Assembly (NCBI GenBank): GCA_025093985.1
Contig: JACAAK010000004.1
Coordinates: forward strand, 3,410,001-3,474,000
Direction: 5' to 3'
From: Calvatia gigantea
Lineage: Eukaryota; Basidiomycota; Agaricomycetes; Agaricales; Lycoperdaceae
Length of the DNA: 64,000 nucleotides
The notes below the pieces were generated by a model. That model was not told the origin of the DNA and ran no database searches. It was given only the letters and a program-made list of their open reading frames with translations. Shown here in pieces: positions 36,205 to 47,510 of the stretch (positions within the stretch are counted from its first letter, which is position 1; each line of letters begins with the position of its first letter). The position numbers and the translations under genes were made by a program.

Positions 36205-38377
36205 CTACACAGCCCATTCATCGAAATAACCAGACCCACCACCACCCCTCCCACCCCAACTCCGACTAATCCTATCTTCCATCCTCTCCTCCTGCCTCGC
36301 CACATACGCCAACCCACTCATGCCAGGACCACCGCCGAAACCTGTACCACCCATCGACCCACCACCGCCAAACCAAGTAGTAAACCACCCTTTCCCCGGT
36401 GAATCCTCATCATCCTCCTTCCCGTTCGCTTTCGCTTTACTCTTCACCTTCCGTTTCTTCTTATCTCTAAACTTCTCCGGTCGAGAACTGACATGCGCCT
36501 CAGGCAACTCGGCGAAACTTATCCTCTTTGGCGTGGATCTTCCTGAACTCGAAGCACTTTTCGATCCCAAACTCAACTGGAGGCCTTTCACGCCAATCGT
36601 TAACCGTTCGGGCACCCCCAATGTCATTCCCACCGCCGTTGGTGATGTGGGAGAAGGAGATATCGCAGTTGTGGATGAAGGTGTAGCAGGTCTTGAACCT
36701 TTCATTGCACTCTGTCTTGGTGGAGACGGCGGTCTCGTTGAGGAATGATGTACCTTCTTGGTCAACATTCTCGATATTGACGCTGTCGCGGTTGAAGTCC
36801 CGGAAACAGGAGCAGGAGGTGGTGTGAGTGGAATGGGTGCAGGTTTCGCCCTCGCAGTTCTGGAGGTAGAAGATGATGCGACAGATTTCGAATCCTCAAG
36901 CACCCGATGCTCATCGAGGATTTTACGTAGATTTGAAATAGTTTGTTTGGCTACACAGCCATCGGATGATGATGATGATGATGATTCTTCCGCTGTTGGT
37001 GTCATAGGTCGATGCTGATGAGAAAGTAAGGTTGGTCCAGGAGAAGTTTGTGAACGGAAAAATTCGATTGACCGCCGAGGTGAAGGTTTGGGAGACGTCC
37101 TTGCGTCTCCCCCGTTCCGGCGTTCCAGCACTCGAATTCCTCCGCTTTACCATAAACGAGGATGTGAAATGACTGAAGTTGGTGTAGTATTTGCAGAGTT
37201 TGAGGGTCGCTTGATAACAAATGAAGCAAGTTTGGTGTATGCGGGCGTAGACTGAAGAGGGTAGTAAAGTTTCGGTAACGATTGGTAATGCAGGAGATGA
37301 ATGTAGGCTTGCAGTGGAGCCATTCCATTCGGCGTTCAGGTGTATAGACCCATTTGAACGTATACCGAGAGTGGAGGGGAGTGCAATGATGGCAGGGTCT
37401 GCGTCCGATTCAATATATTGGGTGAGTGCACGAGGTGGAGGTGCGATGAGGTCCTCCCTTGTCCGGTGGGACAGACGTAACCGCGCTTCTCCCGAGGATT
37501 CAGCAGCAGCAACGGCAGCAGCTTCACGTAAATCCAGCGACGGACGCCGACGTGGATCCTGGTGCAGTAATGAAGTCGAAGCCGGAAGACTACAACTCAC
37601 CCCGACCTCAGCAGGATAAGTGGGCGACGAACGCAAGTGCCGACTCCAATCTTCCTGGCTCCGGATTTTACCCCCTTCAGGCCCAACCCCACCCTCGTCC
37701 ATGTCTTGACCATCCCCAAAAAGACTATCCACGCCTCTAGTAATCTCCTCCAAATCATCCATCCATGCAGCTCGTCTACCCGATCCACTTCCAATTTTCG
37801 CAGACAAATTCATAGCTCTAGCCTCCAAAGTCTGATCCGCAGGCGAATCACAAGCAAGCACCGTTGATAAGCTCGTCTGTGCCGTGATTGAACTTTGCAA
37901 TAACGTATTAGACATCTCTAATGCGTGTACGCTGCGTTCCAGTAGTGCGTCCAGGAATGGGTCGACGGGGCTAGTTTCGCTTACGGTATGTGTGAGTTGT
38001 GGGGGAGCCGAGTGCTTCCGCTTGTGTTGGAGACGTTGTTTACGACGAGAAGGAACTGTTGCTGCCGCAGAATGGGGTGTGCGCTGTAGTGTTGTTGGTG
38101 CGCCTGTAAGAGGCTGTTGTTGCACGAAGAAAATATTTCGATGGTCCTCCGAATCAGTGTCCTCGTCTGCTTCCTCTGCGCTGTCTGAGTAGTCTGGTGG
38201 TTTGTCCGATGGTGTATCGTCTTCGAGTGATGTTTCTTGTATGTGGCGTTGCCAGGAATGCACACCGGCAGATGACTGGTAGTACTCTGGTAGAGTGGCC
38301 GTAGTATCAGAAGAAAGTTGGAGAGCCGACACGCGTTTGCGATGGGTACGGCGGGGAGGATTTGGTTTGTTGATCAT
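36205..38377 (-). CDS. Disordered protein with PPxY and LPxY motifs, unknown function
   Basis: Not assigned to a characterised family, though the layout resembles a hypothetical protein common in mushrooms. From MINKPNPPRRTHRKR the N-terminus carries ATLPEYYQSS (LPxY) and DKPPDYSDSAEEADEDTD (PPxY plus acidic run). Next is a predicted helical region, DPFLDALLERSVHALEMSNT, then DDLEEITRGVDSLFGD and ALTQYIESDADPAIIALPST. The frame then passes through STPAYTKLASFVIKRPSNSA, a 51-nt intron at 37100-37150 and TSPKPSPRRSIEFFRSQTSP. The C-terminal part has a poly-Ser run coded by a GAT/ATC repeat (36965-36986), AKQTISNLRKILDEHRVLED, STPKRISFAELPEAHVSSRP and a Gly-rich end WGGRGGGGSGYFDEWAV. Another intron near 37240-37360 is needed but was not resolved. 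38470 is an alternative start. Confidence 0.7.
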
Positions 38378-38693
38378 GGTTGGAAGTGGGTATATAGGTT
38401 TCAGCGCTCTTCGGAGGCGCTGCCGTCGATGGGGACGACGAGTCAAAGGCAAGGCTGCGGCAGTGGACAAATGAGGTCAAGTGTTTGATTGACCGCGTGG
38501 TGGAAAACCTCAAATTAGTCACTTTGGACCCTTGCTTGTGTTCTACTCCCACCCCTCAAGATAAGATTAACATCTATTCAAAGCACAATTCACTTAAACG
38601 TCAAACGATAGCACAAAATCTCATCGCCAACTCGGTAATGACAGCGCCCTTCTCCTCCTTGGGACTAGGGGCCCCTATGAATGCTTTAACGCT

Positions 38694-40254
38694 TTAGTAG
38701 TTTACCTTCAGGTAATGACCTCGCCTTACCTTATCGCTATGGTCCGCACCCGTAAACCCTTCAAACGGACCAGCAACAGACTCAAAGTACCTCCGAAACA
38801 GTGTTTCTCTCAACAACAGCATCGGCGAATAAAACTGGGGCGACGTCCATAAGAAACGTCTCCCGTATCGAGATCCGATCTTCTCGTAGTCCTCTGTCAA
38901 CGGAAAGGTCTTCGTCAGAAAATGACTCAGCACCGTCCAATAACATACTCTGTAGCGCCGCACGGAGATCCAACCAGGTATTCGTCACATCAGTAATAAT
39001 CCCATTTACACCCCATCTTACGGCCTAAAAATACCTCGAGTGTCAACGATAAAAGCCACGCAATGAACGCGTAAGTCTCATGCGCACCTCCATCATCTGG
39101 GCAGGATCATTTACAGTCCACACCATCAAGAACTTTCCAGCGCTCTTACACTCTTCCCTAAACCTTCATCAGAAAAAGAATTCAGTGACGATACGGCAGC
39201 ATGATGACCAGAAACGCCAAACCTTTGTCCGTCAACAGATGTAAGCGAACCAAAGAAGACCGAGAACCCATCGCAATCCTTCCAAAAGTATTTCCTTGCC
39301 AAATATGTGCTAACTCCGATATACGACCTGCGGCAGTACGCCAGTAACTTCTTTGCGGGCTGTAGAAACTTGGGGTGCCAGATTCCTAACAGAATACGGG
39401 GTGCAAGAGCCGTCTCCCACGAGGGTTGGGTGATGATGATTTCGCTCATAAGCTGGAATAATTTCTCGGGGTCGTTGTGACCTTAACGTCAACATTAAAT
39501 TTGACATGTGAATTCTCCGGCTATAAAGCGAATAATTTGTGAGTTCATAAGGCAGGGAAGAATTATGGCTGAGGAAGCGGAGCGACCTTCATTAGTAGCG
39601 CGACAGTTTCAGCGAAGGTTGGTATGGGTTGGGCCGGTTCCTGGATAGTTCGGAGGTGCTGCATCCCATCCTCTCCATGCCAATTTCTTTCCTTAATCCG
39701 ACCTACAGCATCGTCAGCTGGGGAGAACTAATTCAGGAGCGCTGTTATTACCCTCCGAGCCTGTGGTTCGTTTGAGTGCTGCGAATATAAGAAATGCAAT
39801 CAGCACCTCAACCCCTAGCACGAAATACCAGAAAACCCCAGCTAAATAATACTGACCCGGATCATGAAACATGAGAACTACATTATCTGCAGACACATGC
39901 ACATCTATGAAGAACCAGAGTCACACACATTTTCGGTCGAGGACAACATCACAATACCCACCGCTCTCAATGCCTTCTGCACCGTCTCGGATAGCAGCCT
40001 CAAAGCTTGCAAGTGTATTCTCTGGGAATCGTGCTGAGGCCTACGGGGATCAAATGAGTGAACAATAGCCGGGTCCCCATGACGCATTCATCAAATACCC
40101 CACGATGACCCCAGCAATCTGTAGCGTCGTGAAAGCGAACATGCAACACTTGAGCAACCCAATCGAAATCCTACTCCATATTGGACGACGTACCTGGAAG
40201 AACGCGGTTGCTGAATTCGTCGGTGCCACTTACGGCATCATAATTAGGGGACAT
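38694..40254 (-). CDS. Glycerophosphodiester phosphodiesterase, copy 1
   Basis: Hydrolyses glycerophosphodiesters to glycerol-3-phosphate and an alcohol. The start MSPNYDAVSGTDEFSNRVLP at 40254 splices into DCWGHRG, then ASARFPENTLASFEAAIRDG, AEGIES, DVHVSADNVVLMFHDP and RTTGSEG. The HRG, E-x-D and HD residues of the GDPD active site are therefore all present. Downstream are QPSWETALAPRILLGIWHPK, YCRRSYIGVSTYLARKYFW and TNTWLDLRAALQS. The C-terminus is DYEKIGSRYGRRFLWTSPQF ... VAGPFEGFTGADHSDK, with TAA at 38694. About eight introns; no signal peptide, so probably cytosolic. It is about 650 bases downstream of its tandem paralogue. Confidence 0.88.
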
Positions 40255-40910
40255 TGGCGAGGAAAGTCAAACACAACAATATTTGGTAATAAAACGCAGG
40301 GGGAGGAGGAAAGGGGAGGCTAGAATGGTGCTGGAAAGTCCTGTGGAAGAGCCCCAGGGGATTTACGCGGGGACGTTGTGTGTTCCCGATAACACAACAA
40401 TGAAAAATATTTAAGCGGGGGGGGGGGGGCGGTGAGAAAGGAGAACTCAGAACTCCAAGGCCGCTTTGGTATCATTACTTATCGGTTCGGTGAACGGAAT
40501 CGAGCAGACGGTCCGCGGTAAAAACATTCCGGACCTGTAAGTTGAATTCTGACCAACGTGCCAATGTCGAGTACATACTTAATCAGAGGTCTTGAGGCTA
40601 AAGTGAGCCACGAAGATCCTTCGTTGGTCAAAATAGGTCATCTTCGGTTTGACACACGTGGTAGACCGATATTAGTATGCCGCTTTGTGTCTGGTGCTTT
40701 TATTTTAGGAGAAGAACCCACGACGCAAGTGTATAGCGATGAAACAATAACACGATGGTAAGCAAAGCAGAACAATCTCTAAGGTATGGGGGTTTGTGTG
40801 GTACATCATCAAACGGGAATCAAGGTGCCTCCAGAGTAGAATAATAGAAAATAAAAGCCAGAAAAAAAAACTCCACAAAATATCCCTGGGTAACAAATAT
40901 CCTCCTGTCT
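40255..40910. other. Spacer between the GDPD paralogues
   Basis: No gene seen. It includes a 13-base G run at 40417-40429 and presumably the promoter of copy 1 and the 3' end of copy 2. Confidence 0.5.
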
Positions 40911-42481
40911 TCAAATCTTGACTTCGACAATCTTATTTGAGGTCAAAAAATCATCAAACGGTCCAGCCACTCGCTCAAGATAGTCCTTATTCGCACGACT
41001 CTTGAACATCAAGATCGGCGAGTAAAATCCAGGTGTTGTCCACAAAAAGAGCCTGCTATACTGAGAGCCGATCTTCTCGTAGTCATCTATTGAAGGAAAG
41101 CAAACATGAGAAAGGTATTCCCAATTATTGCGCAAGATCTGGGGTAATCAAGGCGCCAACGTACGTTGCAAAGCCACACGCAAGATCCAACCAGGTCTTC
41201 GTCACATCGGTGATGATGGCACTTACACCCCACCTTACGGCCTATAAATGTCCAGCACATGTAAGTAAACTGAATTGGGTTCCGCAGCAGCGATGAGCTT
41301 AAAGCCGACGCACCTCCATCATATGAGCAGGTTCATTCACCGTCCATACCATAATGTGCTTCCCGGAACTCTTACATTCCTCCCTGAATCTAGTAACGCA
41401 CAAAAATCTAGGGATCAGCAAAATGTATCATGAAAACAACGGCTGTCGGACCACACTGACCGTTGTCCATCAATGGTAGTGAGTGCGTCGAACTCCATCG
41501 AAAAGGCATCGCAGTCGTTCCAGAAATATTTGCGCGCAAGATAGGCACTATTCCCGATATGCGCCCGACGGCAATACGGCAACCTCTCCTTCGCATAAGT
41601 CAAAAACATGGGATGCCAAAGGCCCAATAAAATCCGGGGAGCAAGAGTTGTTTCCCAAGAAGGTTGAGCGGTGATAATGGCGTTCATAAGTTTGAATAGG
41701 CGGTCCGGATCATTCTGGACTTTGACGTCCACGTTGAATTTGACGTGTTGGTTTTCGGGCTATGTACTGGTTTAGAGTTTGTTGGAGGGATCGAAGTAGC
41801 ACACGCGGTACGGACCTTCATGAGTAATTCAATGGTCTCGGCGAATGTAGGGATGCCCTGCCTGGGCTCTTTGATGGTCCGAACGTGTTGCATTCCCGTC
41901 GCTCCATACCATGCCTTTTCTTTAATTTGGCCTACAACCGGAGGTAAAAAGGAGGTGTTAATTCTTCGCTTCTCGGAACATGGGGAGGATAACACAAAAG
42001 AAGTGGTCCAAGAGAATTACCTATCGAGTCGGTAGTCCTGTCCAAAGCTAAGCGCAACATCGGGTCATCGGCATATAATCTACACAAAAGATAACACATC
42101 ACGAAGGGATACGAACCTGGGTCGTGGAACATAAGGACAACATCGTCCGCAGATACATGGACGTCTGCGCAGGGATGGTTACGCGTCATACAGGTTAATC
42201 TCATGTTCAAATACCGCTCTCAATGCCTTCCGCGCCGTCGCGTATGGCGGCCTCGAAGCTGGCGAGGGTATTCTCCGGGAACCGCGATGAAGCCTATCAG
42301 AAAAAGAAGAGGTGAGTCGATGGGGATATCGGGCATCTGTAGTGGAGTACCTCCACGTACTCCACGGTGACCCCAGCAGTCTACAAATTAGGTAGGGGGA
42401 GTGAGAAATGTAACAATGGCTCCGCAGTAATAGTAGCCCACCTGGAAGGACGCGAGAGACAGGCTCGACGGTACTTGACAT
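40911..42481 (-). CDS. Glycerophosphodiester phosphodiesterase, copy 2
   Basis: Tandem paralogue of copy 1 with the same exon plan. The start MSSTVEPVSRVLP at 42481 joins DCWGHRG, then ASSRFPENTLASFEAAIRDG, ESDVHVSADDVVLMFHDPG and LALDRTTDSIG. TIKEPRQGIPTFAETIELLM, QPSWETTLAPRILLGLWHPM and YCRRAHIGNSAYLARKYFW follow. The C-terminus is DYEKIGSQYSRLFLWTTPGF ... VAGPFDDFLTSNKIVEVKI, stop at 40911. Active-site HRG, E-x-D and HD are retained, so both copies appear functional. The two differ most at both ends, which suggests divergence in targeting or regulation more than in chemistry. Confidence 0.88.
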
Positions 42482-43382
42482 TCTTCTTGAGAACATATTG
42501 ACAGTAGGACGAAGTCGGGGTTGGGGTGACAACAGTAAAGAAGAACGAAAGACGAGGGGGACCCGGGAATTTATAGTAGCAGCTAACATAATAGAGTTCA
42601 CGGGAAATGGCACGGGGAGGAGCAGAAGTTGTCAATACGCGTGCGTTTGAGAGTGGGCTGAGAAAATTTTGAACCTTGATGAACGTTTCTGGCAGAGTTC
42701 CTGATCCACCCCGCGTTCCTTTCCCTGAAAGACGGCCCGTAACTAGTTTGTTTCAATGTCAAATATCCCCTAATCTCCAAGTTCCGGCCCCGTCTCGTAA
42801 ACAGTTCCGAATCAATTGTCGCCTCGCTCATTTGACTCATTTCTTGGCCTTCCGTAAGTAGCTCCGAGGGATGTTGAAACCCGTCGAAACTTGCAGGAAC
42901 TTGGGTTAAACTGGAGAATCATGGCTTGACGAAAGTACGAAGAATTTTGGCACGAACGAGCTTTGGCGAACGTGTGATCGAAACAAGCGCTATGAGGATT
43001 GGCTCAGTACGACCAACTCTGGTAAATCCCTCTTCCAGAATATACGCACATGCGTTCCCGGGTTGGTTGACCACTCACAATGTCGTCAGTGTTTGGTCCA
43101 ACAGAGGAGATATTGCGCATGTGTCCTGGAGAGAGGTGACAAAATAAGGAGCATTATCGAAAACAGTTGCTATATTTAGGAGTTCCAGACATTGCACGCT
43201 CAAAGCCTAAAACGCAGGCTGATTTCGCTTCCAGAAATACAGAAACTTCCTCGCAGGTCATCAGGTCCCCATACAGTAAATAGTCCGTGTTGTTGGTCCC
43301 TTGGTCAGACCCTCAGTGTTGCATTGTTACAGGAGAGATTTGGACCCATGACCTTCACGTCCGGACATAAATTATATTAAAC
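42482..43382. other. Gene-free stretch between GDPD copy 2 and the acyltransferase
   Basis: No supportable gene. Short open frames on both strands lack domains and intron signals. It should hold the promoter of GDPD copy 2 and the 3' end of the acyltransferase gene. Confidence 0.45.
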
Positions 43383-44623
43383 CTATTTCTTCTCAGGGCG
43401 TCCAACTAAAATCATTCCCTCCTCCTCTTCTGTTTCCCCACCGGCCTCACTCCCAGTCATCGATTTCCACTGTTGCGACGACGTCGTAGAAGCAAGCGAC
43501 GCAGTCGACCCCTTTAGTCCATCCAACTTTGGGCTCTCCACGTCAGAATCCTAGGGATGGCGTTGACGGGTTGACAGCGATGCTTGCACCGGAGAAAACA
43601 TGTTGTCGTCCTTCTTCTTCCCTCTCAGCCACCTGGGGTGGCTCCGATTTCTTTTCCTCAGGTAATCGTTGGTTTGCGAGCATGAATTGAGATTTCACGT
43701 AACGTCTCGACCATCTGATCCCTCACGCGATTCATTAATCCGCTAACGTCGTTCGAGGTCAAACTCTCTGTCGAAATCGGCGGCAATACTGAAAGCACAC
43801 GAGGTCAAAAACAACCAATCAGATCTTTTCAGGAAGAGGTGGATTGACAGCTGAATAGGATGCATACCTCGGACCTTGATCACACCAGTCCCAAAGAAAG
43901 CTTTCCGATAAATATGCCAATAATTTTCTGTCACCATCGGAACGATCGGGATGCCTGCTTCAACGGCCATGTGGAAACCACCCTTCTTGAAAGGAAGTAG
44001 GTCTGCCTCAGGTCCGAGATGACGCGTGCCTTCGGGGTACATAAACAGCGAAATTTTCAGCCGCTTCATCAGGTCCGTGGCAGCCTGCAACGAGCGCACT
44101 GCTTTCTCACTATTTCCTCTATCGATGAATATCGCTCCAGACAGCATCATGAAGGGACCGACGGGGCTCAGCTTGAGCTCTTCCTTTGCTAAAATAGACA
44201 TCCCCTTCCTCATCGTCCTGGGTAAAACATAAGTTCAGTCTCTCTTTTATTTATAAGCCTGTAAATCACGTACTTTCCAACGACGACGAGATCCAATATA
44301 CTCTGATGATTACACATTATAATCGCAGGTTTATGATCCAGGTATTCCTCCCCTTCCATCTCAACTTTTACATCCAACAGCCTTGAGGCAAGACCATAAA
44401 ACATGTATGCCACATAGTAGTTGACGTCGTGCGGCCGACCGAGGGTAGCTAGCGCTGTGGCAGTCACCACACTAGCGGTAGCAACGCCTGCAATGGTGCC
44501 AAGGTAGACGAATACGCGTGTGTAGTAGCGACCCTCCGGCGAAGCGGCTGATATCGTGCGGAGGATAATAGCGGGGAGTGAGAGGTATGCAAGAGGCCTG
44601 ATTATACTTGAGAAAAAGCCCAT
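43383..44623 (-). CDS. SLC1: 1-acyl-sn-glycerol-3-phosphate acyltransferase (PlsC/SLC1 family)
   Basis: Acylates lysophosphatidic acid to phosphatidic acid at the ER or lipid droplets. The N-terminus MGFFSSIIRPLAYLSLPAII and RVFVYLGTIAGVATASVVTA look membrane-embedded. The four acyltransferase motifs are visible: NHQSILDL (His/Asp catalytic pair), GAIFIDRGN, YPEGTR and IPIVPMV. VLPPISTESLTSNDVSGLMN and MVETLREIS follow after an intron. One reading stops at 43658. A further exon on the same strand, encoding DSDVESPKLDGLKGSTASL, TGSEAGGETEEEEGMILVG and RPEKK with a stop at 43383, resembles the acidic tail of basidiomycete homologues and was included. Joining it needs two short introns (about 51 and 39 nt) that were not verified. 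Confidence 0.85.
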
Positions 44624-44788
44624 TGGTAGGGTCTATGAACGGGGTATTAAGGGAAAAAATTAAGAGGGAGAAAGGAGGTGAAGAGTGGTGGTAGGAATGT
44701 GAGAAGGGATCAAGACCCAAATCAGCTGCAAACGCGTGTCTCCCGCATTCTGGCTTCTGACATTTTCCACACCCTCAGCCACTTGACA
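44624..44788. promoter_or_regulatory. Short divergent promoter, SLC1-like gene and conserved unknown
   Basis: 165 bases between start codons. No motif stands out. Confidence 0.35.
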
Positions 44789-46201
44789 ATGATGCCGGAA
44801 GACAACCGCGGTACAGACACAGACGATACCATATGTTGATCCGTGCGGACCTAAATATTCTCCAGGTAGAACACAAGTCCCAAAGCCACTCACTACGCCA
44901 GCCACCGATACGCGTAGAAAGGAGAAATCTCAAGCTCAGGACTCGGCTAATGCGCCGGCCGAAACGCAGCCGATTGTGTCTACATCTGCTTCATCGACAT
45001 CTGGGAATGCGACCTCAAAGGCTAGGAAACAAGGAATCACGCCTGAGGCGGTCACTAAACAAAGGAGCCAGCCTCTGAGAGCGCCTAGTTTCAAAAAAGA
45101 ACCCCTTAAGAAACCAACAACCAACGACACCACCGAAAGTGTCGTTTTCTCAGTATGTTGTCACTAGGCCTTTCGACGTAGCCTATTTTAAACATATTTT
45201 TATAGGAGGATGTCTCTACTACTATGAAACCTATGGAAGACGCCAAAGACGCTCCTTCAGCTCCAGTTCCTGAAGCAGAGGCGCCTGAACCCTCGGAGTC
45301 AGCCGAGCCCTCACCACCTCCGCAATCAGAAGCCGCGACCCCCGCTAGTTCCCCTCCAGCATCTGATCCTCTCCAAGTCGCTGCCCAAACGTACCCATGG
45401 TTGTACATGAGCTCAACCTTAGACGCTTGTTTCGCCAACGTAGGGCAGACTGCCAAGGTATGTCGTGCATTGTAAACCCACATCCCTCTTTAATCCCCCA
45501 TTCCAGAAAGAACCCCATGAGCGCGAGAAACAAACCTCGGAAGATGAAACCCAACTCGCTGGTGAAGAACCTCGGCACAACAGCCAGAAGGTCATCGAAT
45601 TCCGCGACGAACTTGGCTCAGATACCGTAAGCCTCCCCCCCCCTCCCTTCCCTATGCTTCCTTAAAGAATCCACCTCCCACCTCTTGTTTGCAGTTTGCC
45701 AAAGAAGCGCCAACGATAATGCAATCCTTCATCTCCTTCGGTGAAGTCTGCGAACGCGTCGAAGCAGAAGCATTCCAATTAGCAATGAGCACACCGAGTC
45801 TCGAATCCCGGGAACCATTACAGGCGTACAGCGCAATGATGGACAACCTTGATAATCTCCGGGAACAAGCATCTGAATTGGAGTCGTCCATTCTACGTCT
45901 TACAGGCTCTAACCCAACCGCGGCACCCTCGGGTCAAGATGTTCCGGAGGCGTCATCATCAGCCACCGAGGGTCCGGGAGAAAAGGCACCGGAACCTGGT
46001 GACGAAGAAGATCAAAGGGCGAAACAAAAGCTCTTGGAAGACGCGAACTCGGCTCGTGCACAGATATTAGGTGTTTTCGCAGCATGCCTCCCTGTTTTGC
46101 GCGCTCGGATTGCGAATCTATCAATGGCGCAGGAGTTGATTGATAGCGCCCAGGAAAATTTTAGTCTTGCACTGCGAATGGAGAGCATGGGTATAGAGTA
46201 G
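44789..46201 (+). CDS. Conserved basidiomycete protein of unknown function, coiled-coil C-terminus
   Basis: Not assigned to a characterised family. Exon 1 is MMPEDNRG; a 60-nt intron (about 44814-44873) is spliced to RTQVPKPLTTPATDTRRKEK. A disordered, Ser/Thr/Pro-rich part follows: STSGNATSKARKQGITPEAV, KPMEDAKDAPSAPVPEAEAP. A more ordered C-terminal half contains TYPWLYMSSTLDACFANVGQ, VIEFRDELGSDTFAKEAPTI, FGEVCERVEAEAFQLAMSTP, YSAMMDNLDNLREQASELES and RARIANLSMAQELIDSAQEN. These look like long helices or coiled coils and might be a scaffold. It ends FSLALRMESMGIE, stop at 46201. The start is supported by the clean frame after splicing. It is divergent from the acyltransferase gene. Confidence 0.75.
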
Positions 46202-47510
46202 TGCGGCGGCGTGCCAACTTATGGGCCCCTTTCCTTCCCGGATTTTGGATTTTTGTCTCGTGTATTCACATCAGGATCAGGTAGTCACAATCTATGGCAC
46301 AGTTTCATTGACGCTGGCACATCATACCCGGTTCTGGGATCAGGCAATTGGTGCCACTATTACCGACAAATCAGCATTGTTATTTTTACTGAGGGACCAT
46401 ACATTTTGAGGTGAGCAGCCGGGTTGGGAAGGGGATAACAGAGTTTGAGTCTGATTTCTCTCGCACCAGTCCTACACAGAACATAGCCTGAAAGTTGCTG
46501 TCCTTAAGTGTCGTGCTGGAAGTCAGGGTAAACCCGTGGAGGGATGGACCATCTAAAGATCAAAGATGCGCCGAAGGAATCAATTATCGCCCTTAAAGTG
46601 TCAAAAGAAACCCGCCTGTGTGCGTTATCAGTACGCCGTGCCCATTCATATGCCTTCATTAGATGGTCATGTTGGTTGTTTTCCCATTCAGAATCAGAGA
46701 CCGACAACCGAAACTCGACGCAGCCAGGATATAGTGCGGATTTCTTGGCAGATGACATTGACATCAAAAGGCACGACTTTTTTGACGAGAAAGAAGACTA
46801 AAATAGGTCGCTTTATTTAGAATGACGGCACATGACTTCAGCGAGAACTTCGCTCGCAAAGTACGATGTTGGCGAACAGGTCACAAACAAAACTTATTTT
46901 TTTCTTGAGAATTGCTTGCATCCAGGTCGAGCGAAAACTGGTGGCGGCTCGCGAGAAGTCCTACTTGACCTTTCCCTTCACTGAGTGTCAATCCTCTGCT
47001 CTGAATCTTTAATGGCACAATCATTTTCCGCCATCGTATGAGCGTCATTAACCGGGTATAGTCGCCATTTCACAAGGCAGGAACGACAACAGATCAACAA
47101 ATTCCTAAGCGTACTTCCCCTGTAATTCAGGATAATGCACTCACTCCGCTGCCCAAGGGTGCGAGACTGAGCTTATGCACTTTACTCATACACTATTCCT
47201 GCCCAAGTCGTAAACGTGAGTATTCCCGCTAAATCAGCCTTCTCTATCTCACTCACCCTCATGAAGGTGCTACTCACTGACCACTCGTCCGTCTTTAGGT
47301 GATCTGGTGGTATACAATCCCGGACCTTGAGCAGGATGACCTTGATTCTTAGATCCAACGAGCTTTATTTCCGGACAAGAACTCTGTCCTTACCCTAACA
47401 GGCCAAACGCAACCGAGGATGAACCATGTGAACGAGAAATGGCCCTAGGATAAAAACTCAGGAGAAGCCTGGGCCACCGAACGCTTCCCAGGTAACTCCC
47501 AGGCGAAATC
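46202..47510. other. Gene-free stretch of 1.3 kb
   Basis: No supportable gene. Overlapping open frames on both strands at 46504-46820 have no domain. The right end presumably was the promoter of the aspartic protease. Confidence 0.45.

Noticed and set aside
40417..40429. Run of 13 G as a possible structural or regulatory element
   Set aside because: Simple homopolymers occur elsewhere in the window (C runs near 25282 and 25432) and no second G tract nearby supports a quadruplex.
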